From the NCBI RefSeq assembly GCF_026153205.1, contig NZ_JAPFBW010000026.1, positions 1 through 32,314 on the forward strand: DNA of 32,314 nt, given 5' to 3'. Origin of the DNA: Aquabacterium sp. A7-Y. Lineage in GTDB: Bacteria > Pseudomonadota > Gammaproteobacteria > Burkholderiales > Burkholderiaceae_C. Under the pieces are notes generated by a model that did not search any database, had not been told where the DNA came from, and worked only from the letters and a program-made list of their open reading frames with translations. A program made the translations under genes and the position numbers. Of the stretch, positions 1-8,048 are shown in pieces; positions within the stretch are counted from its first letter, which is position 1; each line of letters starts with the position of its first letter.

Positions 1-200
1 ACGAGCTGACGGTCAGCCAGCGCGTAGATGAAGCGACTGACGGTCGGCAGTTTCAGCGCGGCATAGCCGGCTTCGGTGATTGCGTCGCTGCCGCGGCAGA
101 CGGCGTCAGCCCTTGAGGCAACGCGAAGCGCATCGACCAAGCCGGCAGGTGTGATCGCAAGGAAGACAAAGTTCGAACGATTCCGGTCGATCGGTCGCAT
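1..200 (-). CDS. Unknown protein, 5' part only (runs off the left edge)
   Basis: An open frame on the minus strand starts with ATG at 200 and stays open for 66 codons to the window edge. The start is supported by a GGAGA ribosome site (about 203-210) some 6 bases upstream. The visible protein begins MRPIDRNRSNFVFLAITPAG and later reads RGSDAITEAGYAALKLP, with composition typical of a soluble globular protein. I see no signal peptide, membrane segment or motif that I can name, so I assign no function. It is divergent from the phospholipase gene to its right, and the two share an upstream region of under 100 bases. The reading frame and ribosome site make a real gene likely, but the missing 3' part prevents a family call. 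Confidence 0.5.
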   Translation of the reverse strand, partial: MRPIDRNRSNFVFLAITPAGLVDALRVASRADAVCRGSDAITEAGYAALKLPTVSRFIYALADRQL

Positions 201-284
201 TCGGTTCTCCGCCAGCGCATCCCGCCTCCGCGCAGTGCAGGTACATTCCCATGCGTGCCTGCGGACCACGATTTACAACTTCAA

Positions 285-2540
285 ATGCCACCGCCGACGC
301 TGACGCAACCCATTCCCAAAACAACGATCCTCCGCGCTGTCACACTGGCTGTTGCCATGTGGATCTCCTTCGTCCCGCTGCTATCGCAAGCCCAGCAGAG
401 GCCGACCGTACCGGAGCGACACAGGCCTCGCATCGGCCTGGCACTGTCGGGCGGCGGCGCACGTGGGGCGGCCCACATCGGGGTCCTGAAGGTGCTCGAG
501 GAACTGCGGGTCCCCGTGCACTGCGTGGCAGGAACCAGCATGGGCGCGGTCGTCGGTGGAGCGTATGCCGCGGGCAACACGGCGAAGGAGATGCAGCGGC
601 TGATCCGGGAGACGGACTGGAGTGAGGTCTTCACCGACAGGCCGCCCCGGGGCGAGTTGTCGGCGCGACGCAAGGCCGATGACTACAAGGGCCTGTTCGC
701 TCCCGAGTTCGGCCTGCGCGACCGCGAGATCCTGCTGCCGCGCGGGGTGGTGGCAGGCGTGAGCATCGAGAACTTTCTTCGCCATCTCGCCGCGCCCGCC
801 GCGGGCATCGACGACTTCGATCGCCTCCCCATTCCGTACCGCGCCGTCGCTGCCGATATCGAATCCGGTCAGGAGGTGGTGCTCGGCAGCGGCAGCTTGC
901 GACAGGCCATGCGCGCGAGCATGGCGATCCCAGGCGCCGTCTCGCCGGTCGAAATCGACGGCCGCCTGCTGGTCGATGGGGGCATCGCGAACAACCTGCC
1001 CATCGATCTGGTGCGGTCGACTTGTGCCGACGTGGTCATCGCGGTGAACATCTCCACGCCGCCGATGAAGCGCGAAGAGATCACCTCGGCGCTGAGTGTC
1101 GTCGGTCAGCTCGTGAACCTGCTCGGTAAAGAAAAGGTGGACCGCCAATTGGCCCAGCTCGGGGCAGGTGACGTGCTCGTGAAGCCCGAACTCGGCGACA
1201 TCACGGCGGCCAGCTTCGAGCGGCAGCTCGAGGCCATCGCGATTGGCGAGCGCGCCGCGCGCGCCGTCGCCGGAGCCCTGGGACGCTACAGTCTGCCGGC
1301 CTCTGAATACGCAGCGCTGCGTGCCGCACAAGTGGCCCATCCGGAACCTCTGGGCAAAGTCGACGAGATCCAATTCGAAGGCATCGAACGCAGCAACCCC
1401 GAGGTGTTGTACGGCTTGATCCAGTCCCGCCCGGGGGAAGCGCTGGATGAAACGCAGCTGGCATCCGATCTGCGTCGCATCTATGGTCGCGGGGACTTCG
1501 AAGCGGTGGACTACCGCATCGACCAGCAGCCAGGGCGCCGCACGCTGGTGATTCCGGTGCGGGAGAAGTCCATCGGCCCCACTTACCTCCGTTTCGGCCT
1601 CGGGCTGGCCTCCGACTTGCACGACGGTGCGTCCTACAACGCACTCATCAGTTATCGCCGTACCTGGATGAATCGGGCCGGTGGCGAGTGGCTGGCCGAA
1701 GCGCAGATCGGCCGGGACAACTTTCTCTTCACCGAGTTCTACCAGCCGCTGGAGCGGCCTGGGCGGTACTTCATCGCGCCCTATACCAAGATTGGACAAT
1801 CCATCTTCGGTGCCTTTGAAGGCGATCACCGCGTCGCCGAGTACCGAGTGCGGGACGCGCGTGTCGGCCTCGACCTGGGGCTCGTGCTCGGTACCTGGGG
1901 CGAGTTGCGCGCGGGACCCTTGTTGCGACAGGTGGACGCCAAGGTGTCTACCGGCAGCACGATCCTCCCCCGCATCGACGCACGCGTGCAGGGCTTCAGC
2001 GTTCAGTTGTTCGGCGACCGGCAAGACACTGCATGGATTCCGAGAACCGGACACCGGACGGCCGCGTCGCTATTCGTCGGGACCGAAATGGACGGCAGCC
2101 AGCACAGCTACCGTCGATTTGAAGGACTTTGGACAGGTGCCTACAGCCTGCAGCAGCACACGCTCGCAGCGACGCTCTCGGCAGGCGGTGCAGCAGGGGG
2201 CCGACTGCCGATCTACGAGGGCTTCACGCTGGGTGGCCCGCTGCGGCTGTCGGGCTACCGGATCGGCCAGTTTTTTGGCGAGCGTTTCGCCTTTGCCTCG
2301 CTGCGCTACTACAACCGGCTGGTGCAACTGCCGACACTGCTCGCGTCCGGTGTCTACATCGGCGGCTCGGCCGAGGCCGGGCGGGTCGACCGGCTCTACG
2401 CCAGCTCCGGGTCGACCGGCACGCTGTGGTCGGCCTCGGTCTATGCTGCGGCCGAAACCTTCCTCGGACCCGTCTACCTCGGGCTCGGCACGGGAGGTCG
2501 CGACCACTTTTCGCTGTACTTCCTGCTGGGACGGCCTTAA
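285..2540 (+). CDS. PlpD-like patatin phospholipase with POTRA and outer-membrane barrel
   Basis: Predicted self-secreting (type Vd) phospholipase. From the ATG at 285 it is about 751 residues, close to PlpD of Pseudomonas. An N-terminal signal peptide (hydrophobic stretch ending near SQAQQ) is followed by a patatin domain (about residues 48-330). This has the glycine-rich oxyanion loop SGGGARG, the nucleophile motif GTSMG (Ser about 85) and the second catalytic motif DGG (Asp about 231). A single POTRA-like domain follows (about 365-430), then a C-terminal 16-stranded-type barrel rich in alternating aromatic residues. The patatin domain should hydrolyse phospholipid or acyl esters, and the barrel should export it or display it on the surface. 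The start is uncertain: an in-frame GTG lies at 255, neither start has a clear ribosome site, and an ATG near 357 would shorten the signal peptide. The C-terminus (LLGRP) lacks the usual terminal aromatic residue. Confidence 0.88.
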   Translation: MPPPTLTQPIPKTTILRAVTLAVAMWISFVPLLSQAQQRPTVPERHRPRIGLALSGGGARGAAHIGVLKVLEELRVPVHCVAGTSMGAVVGGAYAAGNTAKEMQRLIRETDWSEVFTDRPPRGELSARRKADDYKGLFAPEFGLRDREILLPRGVVAGVSIENFLRHLAAPAAGIDDFDRLPIPYRAVAADIESGQEVVLGSGSLRQAMRASMAIPGAVSPVEIDGRLLVDGGIANNLPIDLVRSTCADVVIAVNISTPPMKREEITSALSVVGQLVNLLGKEKVDRQLAQLGAGDVLVKPELGDITAASFERQLEAIAIGERAARAVAGALGRYSLPASEYAALRAAQVAHPEPLGKVDEIQFEGIERSNPEVLYGLIQSRPGEALDETQLASDLRRIYGRGDFEAVDYRIDQQPGRRTLVIPVREKSIGPTYLRFGLGLASDLHDGASYNALISYRRTWMNRAGGEWLAEAQIGRDNFLFTEFYQPLERPGRYFIAPYTKIGQSIFGAFEGDHRVAEYRVRDARVGLDLGLVLGTWGELRAGPLLRQVDAKVSTGSTILPRIDARVQGFSVQLFGDRQDTAWIPRTGHRTAASLFVGTEMDGSQHSYRRFEGLWTGAYSLQQHTLAATLSAGGAAGGRLPIYEGFTLGGPLRLSGYRIGQFFGERFAFASLRYYNRLVQLPTLLASGVYIGGSAEAGRVDRLYASSGSTGTLWSASVYAAAETFLGPVYLGLGTGGRDHFSLYFLLGRP

Positions 2541-2726
2541 TGGTCGGTTCGATCTCGGGCGCTGCAGGCAGATCGCGTCACGCGACGCCCGTGTTCAGGC
2601 GAAACAGCATGCCGTCGAGCACCCTGCGGTGATCCTGCCAGTGCCGCCCCGCCGTCTTCCGCGGCGACAACCGCGGGTCCAGCACCGTCCACGCCGCATC
2701 CGAACGTCATGCCGATGATCGGTCAT
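2541..2726 (-). pseudogene. IS5-type transposase, 5' remnant, broken
   Basis: On the minus strand an ATG at 2726 follows a strong purine-rich ribosome site (GGAGGAGGGGAG). It opens as MTD, the typical start of DUF4096/IS5-family transposases. After a small insertion that shifts the frame, the text reads WTVLDPRLSPRKTAGRHWQD, then HRRVLDGMLFRLNTGVA, stop, RDLP. This matches the conserved N-terminal block of the family, in which GAPWRDLP follows; here the Trp codon is replaced by TGA. The rest of the transposase is absent. It is therefore a decayed fragment with a frameshift, a nonsense codon and a truncation, lying directly against the 3' end of the phospholipase gene. I cannot see the inverted repeats with confidence. 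Confidence 0.7.
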
Positions 2727-3200
2727 CTCTCCCCTCCTCCGCTTCGTCGTCCATCCCCTGCTGCAGGGTAGACGCAGATGGCAGGTCTATCAAACGGACA
2801 CTAGCGTTCGGCACGGTCCCGCTCGGCTCGGCAATCGAGTACGGGCCGAGGGTGCGGCGTTTTGCCGGGGCCCATGGCGCCTGCCCTCTTCCAATGCGAA
2901 CGCCCTCCGCGAATACCGTGCCCGCTCGCCACAGTTTTGTGACACCGGGTGTCTGCCGGGCAGGTCTTCATTCCCTTCCCGAAGCTGCTGCCCTGCGTGG
3001 GCACATTGCGCATGTTCCGCACCGCATGACGGCCATGTGAAAGTCGGTCGATCAAGGACTCCAAAACCGTTGCATGCAGTTCCACAAGTCGCATTCGACG
3101 TCATTAACGAAGCGCCGATCCGAAATGCCGTTTCTACATTGCCTCGGGATGGAGTCGCTGTTGGGGAGGCTCCACAACACCCATGGAGGAGGAACCGTAC
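2727..3200. other. Intergenic region without a recognisable gene
   Basis: About 470 bases between the transposase remnant and the peroxidase gene. Several short open frames exist on both strands, but none has coding-like composition or a recognisable family. The segment presumably holds the peroxidase promoter; I cannot place -35 and -10 boxes with confidence. The only clear signal is the ribosome site GGAGGA at 3187-3192, which serves the ATG at 3201. Remains of the IS element may extend into the first part, around 2780-2820. Confidence 0.4.
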
Positions 3201-4934
3201 ATGGATTGGAAACACTCGTCCCTGCTTTCCATCGCGCTGGCGGCGATGGCCTGTCACTCGGCATTCGGCGAAACCGTCAATGCCCGCTTTCCGCGCCAGG
3301 CGGCGGATAGCAACAATCAGTTCATGCGCATGTTTCCCGATCTGCCACCTTTCGCGCGGCGAACCGACCGGGTGCGAGCCGCAGTGCAAGCCCTCGGCGC
3401 GAAGAATGGCCTGCTCGATGCGCAGGACAACCTGTCAGATCCGGTCCAGTCGATCACCAATCAACCGGTATTCAGCCCGCTGAACTTGGACAACCCGACG
3501 ATGACGGCCGGCGTGACCTTTTTCGGACAGTTTCTGGACCACGACCTGACGCTGGACCTGCGATCCGAGTTGACGGAAAGGTCCGCTCCTCGCCGTACGG
3601 TGAACTTCCGCAGCCCCGCCTTCGATCTCGACTCGCTCTACGGCGAGGGCCCGGAGCGATCCTCCCACCTGTATGTGCAGTCCGACGTCGACATCAAGTT
3701 CAAGATCGACGCGATTCCCGGATCGGAATCGGTTTCGCGCAAGGGTGTGCAGCGCTTCGACCTGCCGCGTGACTCGCGTGGCGACGCCCTCATCGGCGAC
3801 AGCCGCAACGACGAGAACGTCATCATCTCCCAGTTCCATGTGGCGATGCTGCGGTTTCACAATGCCGTCACCGACCACTTGCGAGCTCAGGAGTCGAACC
3901 AGGGCCTGTCGCCGCGGAAGTTGTTTTCTCGGGCACGCCGGATGGTCAGGTGGCACTACCAGTGGTGCATCCTGCACGAGTTCCTACCAGCCACGATAGG
4001 TCAGGAGCGCGTGGACCGGATCATGCGCGAGGGGCTCAGGTTCTATGACATCAACCGGGCGCGCCACCGGGACGACCGGGACGACAAGGACGACAAGGAC
4101 GGAAGGGACGGAAGGGACGGCAGGGATGACAGAGACGACGAGGACGACGAGGTCACCCGGGACGACAGAGACCAGAGGAACCACAGGAACCACAGAAACC
4201 GCGGGAAGCACAGAGACCGCGACCCGCTGATCCCGATCGAGTTTTCCGTTGCGGCATACCGCTTCGGCCATTCCCAGATTCGGCCGAGCTATCGGGCGAA
4301 CTTCGGGCGCGACGACACTCAGCAGTTCTTCGCGTTCATCTTCGACGAGAGGCTGGATCCGAACTCGGCCGATCCCCCCGATCTGCGCGGCGGCAAGCGT
4401 GCGGCCAGAAAATTCATCGACTGGCAAACCTTCTTCGATTTCGGCGACGGCAATTCGCGCAAGAACAAGCGCATCGACACGAAGATCTCGAGCGTGGTGA
4501 TGGAACTGCCGGGCGCGCGTGCACCGGTTCCCGGCCTGCCTTCCGACGGCGTGCAGTCGCTGCCCTCTCGCAACATGATGCGCCACGTCAACTTCGGTCT
4601 GCCCTCGGGCCAGGCGATCGCACGCCACATGAATGTACCTGTGCTGTCGCCCGAGCAGCTGAAGGACCTCGCGCCGTATGACATGACCGAAAGCACGCCG
4701 CTGTGGTTCTACATCCTCAGGGAAGCGGACGTGATGGAAGATGGCCAACGCCTCGGTCCGGTCGGGGGGCTCATCGTGGGTGAAGTGTTCATCGGGCTGC
4801 TGAAGGCGGACGAGTCTTCGTTCCTGGCCAAGTCCCCCGATTGGAAACCAAACCTGCCATCGGCGGGCGGGCCGGGCACGTTCAAGATCACCGATCTGCT
4901 CAAGTTCGCCGGGGTGGTGCCGCCCTTGCAGTAA
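3201..4934 (+). CDS. Secreted animal-type heme peroxidase with an Asp/Arg-rich insert
   Basis: A 577-residue member of the animal heme peroxidase (cyclooxygenase-peroxidase) superfamily. The start is set at 3201 because GGAGGA sits 8 bases upstream; an in-frame ATG at 3183 overlaps this ribosome site. A signal peptide (SLLSIALAAMACHSAFG) implies export. Family motifs are in order: FFGQFLDHD with distal His about 114, the calcium-site-like FDLDSLYG, RNDENVIISQFHVAMLRFHN with the conserved Arg and Glu, and the proximal-His motif AAYRFGHSQIR (His about 357). It should use hydrogen peroxide to oxidise halides or organic substrates outside the cytoplasm. Odd feature: residues about 284-341 are a low-complexity run of Arg, Asp, Lys, Gly and later Asn/His, inserted just before the proximal helix. 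It stands alone as a monocistronic gene with a large hairpin downstream. Confidence 0.9.
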   Translation: MDWKHSSLLSIALAAMACHSAFGETVNARFPRQAADSNNQFMRMFPDLPPFARRTDRVRAAVQALGAKNGLLDAQDNLSDPVQSITNQPVFSPLNLDNPTMTAGVTFFGQFLDHDLTLDLRSELTERSAPRRTVNFRSPAFDLDSLYGEGPERSSHLYVQSDVDIKFKIDAIPGSESVSRKGVQRFDLPRDSRGDALIGDSRNDENVIISQFHVAMLRFHNAVTDHLRAQESNQGLSPRKLFSRARRMVRWHYQWCILHEFLPATIGQERVDRIMREGLRFYDINRARHRDDRDDKDDKDGRDGRDGRDDRDDEDDEVTRDDRDQRNHRNHRNRGKHRDRDPLIPIEFSVAAYRFGHSQIRPSYRANFGRDDTQQFFAFIFDERLDPNSADPPDLRGGKRAARKFIDWQTFFDFGDGNSRKNKRIDTKISSVVMELPGARAPVPGLPSDGVQSLPSRNMMRHVNFGLPSGQAIARHMNVPVLSPEQLKDLAPYDMTESTPLWFYILREADVMEDGQRLGPVGGLIVGEVFIGLLKADESSFLAKSPDWKPNLPSAGGPGTFKITDLLKFAGVVPPLQ

Positions 4935-4949
4935 TGGGTCTCGCTGTAC

Positions 4950-5013
4950 CTGCAGGCCTCCGCCAGTGTGCCGAATCGGGAGTTCGTTGGAGCGGCATCG
5001 GCGGAGGCTGCAG
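4950..5013. terminator. Large inverted repeat after the peroxidase gene, possible terminator
   Basis: Sixteen bases after the peroxidase stop, CTGCAGGCCTCCGCC (4950-4964) is the reverse complement of GGCGGAGGCTGCAG (5000-5013) apart from one bulged base. A further inner match (TGCCG with CGGCA) extends the stem. A 64-nt hairpin of this strength could end the transcript. There is no T-run, so Rho-independent termination is not certain, and it could instead be a processing or mobile-element end. Confidence 0.45.
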
Positions 5014-5192
5014 TGCAGGTGAATCGTGCCGAGAACGGCCGCAGCCTGGGCGTGGCGCTCAGCCGGGTCGTGCGACCCGGCGAGCACCGCAACGACGGCG
5101 GCGGCCTTGAGCCATCCTGCGAACCGCAAGGAGACAGGACCATGCGCGCCATGCATGGTACTCAATGAGTCCATCATCAATGAGGGAGTCCC

Positions 5193-5750
5193 ATGGGCAT
5201 GCCGCTGGCAAGGAAGACCCTGGCTGAGTTCTTGGCCTGCGAAGAGCATCAGACTGAGAGACACGAATTCTTCCGAGGTGAAATCTTCGCCATAGTGGGC
5301 GGCACCGCCCGCCACAACCGCGTGGTCATGAACCTCGGCAGTCGCATCGCTGATCACCTGGACGGCAGCGGGTGCCAAGCGTTCACCGAGAGCATGAAGG
5401 TGCAAATCGCCGAGGGCATCCTCTATCCCGACGTGGTGGTGACGTGTGGCAAGGCTCTGGCTGGCGACGAGCAAATCATCGCCGACCCGAAGCTCATCAT
5501 CGAGGTGCTGTCGCCGTCCACCAAGGGCTACGACAAGCGCGACAAGTTCATCCTCTACCGCTCGCTTCCATCGTTGCGCGAGTACGTTCTGATCGACCCT
5601 GCGGAGCAGCGTGTCGAGGTGTTCACCTTGGCCGATGCCGATGCGTGGACGCTGGTGGACCAGACCAAGGCCAACGATCTGACCCTGAGCAGCATCGACC
5701 TCAAGCTACCGATGGCATCGGCGTTCAAAGGCGTGGAGCAAGCGGCGTGA
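5193..5750 (+). CDS. Uma2-family (DUF820) putative restriction-like endonuclease
   Basis: A 185-residue protein of the Uma2/DUF820 family, whose members have a PD-(D/E)xK restriction-endonuclease-like fold. Visible elements are the N-terminal helix and FFRGEIFAI strand, HNRVVMNLGSRIADHL, the acidic metal-site motif YPDVVV (Asp about 91), LIIEVLSPST carrying the second Glu, and YDKRDKFILYRSLPSLREYV. All core residues of the fold appear present, so the nuclease site may be intact. The physiological role of the family is poorly known; many members are found in multicopy sets linked to mobile DNA. The ATG at 5193 has a GAGGGAG ribosome site close upstream. Its stop overlaps the start of the next gene, so the two are translationally coupled. 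Confidence 0.85.
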   Translation: MGMPLARKTLAEFLACEEHQTERHEFFRGEIFAIVGGTARHNRVVMNLGSRIADHLDGSGCQAFTESMKVQIAEGILYPDVVVTCGKALAGDEQIIADPKLIIEVLSPSTKGYDKRDKFILYRSLPSLREYVLIDPAEQRVEVFTLADADAWTLVDQTKANDLTLSSIDLKLPMASAFKGVEQAA

Positions 5751-5980
5751 CGACCAAGCCGGAGCAGAGCCAGCAGGCGTTCTTGCACGAGGCGAAGGCC
5801 ACGTTGGGGCTGACCTGGGATGAGTTGGCCGAGCAGGCCGGCATTGCGCCGCGTGCGCTGAAGAACTACCGCATGCCCGATCGCTCCCAGAACCATCGGG
5901 GCATGCCCAGCCTGGCGCGACGTGCCGTTCAGCAGTTGCTCGATGCACACGCTCAGAAGAATCGCAGAAAGGCCGCTTGA
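5747..5980 (+). CDS. Small helix-turn-helix protein coupled to the Uma2 gene
   Basis: A 77-residue frame starting with GTG at 5747, which overlaps the Uma2 stop codon by four bases (GTGA). The protein contains LTWDELAEQAGIAPRALKNY, which fits an XRE/Cro-like helix-turn-helix (helix, turn at QAGIA, recognition helix RALKNYR). A basic C-terminus (AQKNRRKAA) follows. It is too short for a sensor domain. The overlap and same-strand arrangement imply co-expression with the nuclease-like protein. An autoregulator, a DNA-targeting partner or an antitoxin-like control protein are all possible; the sequence does not decide between them. I do not know a named family for this pairing. Confidence 0.65.
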   Translation: MTTKPEQSQQAFLHEAKATLGLTWDELAEQAGIAPRALKNYRMPDRSQNHRGMPSLARRAVQQLLDAHAQKNRRKAA

Positions 5981-6163
5981 AATGCGCGAGCGGCCGATCC
6001 TTGCATCGAAGACGAAACCGCGTCCCTAACGCTGAACCGGCGCCCTCCTGCCTGACACAGCTCGCTCGACCCAGCCGGAGAAAACAAGGCTCAGCGCACA
6101 GTTACACCGAGGCCGCGCCGGTATCCGAGAATTTCGCTTCAAACCATACAACAGGGATCCCCT

Positions 6164-6517
6164 ATGGAATACTGGGTCGTGCCACACACCTCCCCCCCGG
6201 TGGTCGAGTGCCGCACCGGCGTGAACGAGCCTGCGAACGCGCTGGATCTGATCGCCGCCTGCGCTCAGCACGACACCGACCGTCTGCTCCTGCTGTCGAC
6301 CGCCCTCCCGCCCGCCTTCTTCGAGCTTCGCACACGCTTCGCGGGCGACTTCATCCAGAAACTGATCAACTATCGTTTGCGGGTTGGCGGTGTTTTCGAA
6401 TCGGACGATGCCTATCCCGAGAGGTTTCGGGAGTACCTTCTGGAGGCCCGTCACGGCCCGCAGTTCCGCGCGTTCTCCTCGCGGGAGGACGCACTGCAGT
6501 GGCTCTGTGCGAGGTGA
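6164..6517 (+). CDS. DUF4180 domain protein
   Basis: A 117-residue cytoplasmic protein. The block LLLLSTALPPAFFELRTRFAG, followed by IQKLINYRLRVGGVF and the C-terminal FSSREDALQWL, is the conserved pattern of DUF4180 proteins. These are small single-domain proteins of unknown function that sometimes occur next to regulators. The ATG at 6164 follows an AGGGAT ribosome site. The gene is not in an obvious operon: about 180 bases separate it from the helix-turn-helix gene, and over 400 bases without a gene follow. No catalytic motif is visible. Confidence 0.75.
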   Translation: MEYWVVPHTSPPVVECRTGVNEPANALDLIAACAQHDTDRLLLLSTALPPAFFELRTRFAGDFIQKLINYRLRVGGVFESDDAYPERFREYLLEARHGPQFRAFSSREDALQWLCAR

Positions 6518-6951
6518 GAGTCCGGTCTGCGGCCTGTCATCCCGGGACAACAGGCGCACGCTCTTCACGTCCTGCGCCCGCGCACAGCGCACGACCGCAC
6601 TGAGCGCGGGCCCGGTTCTTCGCGCTCCACGGAGCCGCTGGTGTCGATGCTGACGCCGCAGGTTCGGCTCCGTGCTTGAATTGGCGGGCAAGACCGGTAT
6701 GCCGGCCAGCGGCGATACGAATAGGCGGGCCCATCGGCCGGCCTCCCACACACGATGGGCTTGCCCACCTTGTATGTCGGCACGGCAGGCGTGTCTTTAA
6801 ATGAGGGAAAACACCCGAGGGCCTGGGTTCGGGCCTGAGGCAGCATGGGCCCATGCCATCACGCTGGGCCCGGGTGGTCTTCAAGGAGGCGCCCCCTGAC
6901 CGACGCACCCTAGGAAGATCGCCTGAATAAGCGCCTCCTCGCCGGCCCGGC
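6518..6951. other. Intergenic region without a recognisable gene
   Basis: About 430 bases between the DUF4180 gene and the 3' end of the next, opposing gene. Open frames on both strands are Arg/Pro/Ser-rich and look like GC-bias artefacts. No tRNA, repeat array or IS end was recognised. The stretch may hold decayed coding DNA, but I cannot name a source. Confidence 0.35.
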
Positions 6952-7764
6952 TCAACCTTTATCGCCGAGCAGGTTCAGAACGACGATGGGCACGCGGGGC
7001 TGGGGCGGACGCTGCTCCAACGCGCCCCGCCGCCCCTGGGATTCATCACTTGTATAAAGCGGGCGGTGCTCCCGCAGGCGCAGCCCGAGGTGCTCGTCGA
7101 AACTGCCAGACGGACTGAGGTCGAGTAGTGATGAGCCTGGAGGCAGCAGATGCCTCCCAAGGTGCGCGAAGTGGTCTCTGTGCCCGATCGTCATGGCGCC
7201 CTCCACCACCAGACCGACGTTGTGAATGGAGCCGAGCGAGACAACATGACAGATCCAGCATTGACGGATATCGGGCTGCATGGAGCAGTAGCGGTGAACC
7301 TCGGTGCAGAAAGCTCGTATGTCCGGCAGCCCGATGCGCTGGTCCGCTGTGTTTGCCCTGGCATTCTGCGACGCCAGCAGCAAGGAGCTTCGTATCAGGT
7401 GAAGGGTCTCATACGAGAGCGCCGTGCCGTGACGGCCGTCCGTCACCGATAAGTCGAACTTTCGACAACGAGTCAAACCGAGCAAGACGGCTCCCGCGCA
7501 AGAAACAAATGAGTTTGCCGCGGTGGCGGACGCGTTTTCGGCGGCCTCTGCGGTGACATAGACCCGGAGCTTCGGAAAACCGTCCGGCTGGGTCTCGGCG
7601 TGCAGACTCAGGGTGTCCGTTCCGCGAACACCGACGCGTTGGTGCCCAGCCACCCAAAAGCGCTGAGCCGCGAAGCGGATCGGAAAATCAAAACCTAGGT
7701 GCCAACCCAAACGCTCTGCCTCCAGCCAGGCATGAGTAGCGATCAACAACGGATGAGGTGACAT
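6952..7764 (-). CDS. Hypothetical protein, 270 residues
   Basis: The ATG at 7764 has a textbook ribosome site (AAGGAGG, about 7 bases upstream), and the frame runs 270 codons, so I regard it as a real gene. I do not recognise the family. The N-terminal half contains PLLIATHAWLEAERLGWHLG and a possible Ala-rich helical segment around NASATAANSFVSCAGAVLLG. The C-terminal half contains VVSLGSIHNVGLVVEGAMTI and a His-containing GHRDHFAHLGRHLLPPG. There is no signal peptide or convincing transmembrane segment. GC bias is a little weaker than in neighbouring genes, which would fit an acquired gene. It stands alone, with the PaiB/AraC genes upstream on the same strand after a 280-base gap. Confidence 0.6.
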   Translation of the reverse strand: MSPHPLLIATHAWLEAERLGWHLGFDFPIRFAAQRFWVAGHQRVGVRGTDTLSLHAETQPDGFPKLRVYVTAEAAENASATAANSFVSCAGAVLLGLTRCRKFDLSVTDGRHGTALSYETLHLIRSSLLLASQNARANTADQRIGLPDIRAFCTEVHRYCSMQPDIRQCWICHVVSLGSIHNVGLVVEGAMTIGHRDHFAHLGRHLLPPGSSLLDLSPSGSFDEHLGLRLREHRPLYTSDESQGRRGALEQRPPQPRVPIVVLNLLGDKG

Positions 7765-8048
7765 CGGCGTCCTCCTTGGCAGGAACAGAAGGATGGCTGT
7801 GCCCTCGCCCGCAAGGTGGCGAGTACCGGCGCGTCAGAGCCAGGCCCGTCAGACTACCCAGCCTTGCGTTCCGACGGCACCCGCCGTTTCGAGGGGGCAA
7901 GGAGAATCAAGCACTTGGCATTCGGGTCCACCTGTGGGGTGGACTATCGACTCAGCAAGTCCTTCACATGTGCGCGCAGATCTTCGACGATGAGGTCATC
8001 GGCTTAGCAAAGAATGCAAGACTGGCCAGGCTGCTCCTCAGGACGCGC

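Noticed and set aside
2801..3390. Open frames of 97-199 codons on the minus strand before and into the peroxidase gene
   Set aside because: No ribosome site of note, Arg/Cys/Pro/His-rich composition, and overlap with the well-supported peroxidase start.
4045..4230. CRISPR-like or direct-repeat array in the peroxidase gene
   Set aside because: The repeats are short, imperfect and in frame, with no spacers; they encode the Asp/Arg-rich insert.
7765..8048. C-terminal gene fragment on the minus strand (DDLIVEDLRAHVKDLLSR, stop, near 7945-8005)
   Set aside because: The short stretch looks protein-like, but it is closed by a stop just upstream and is too short to assign or to tell from chance.
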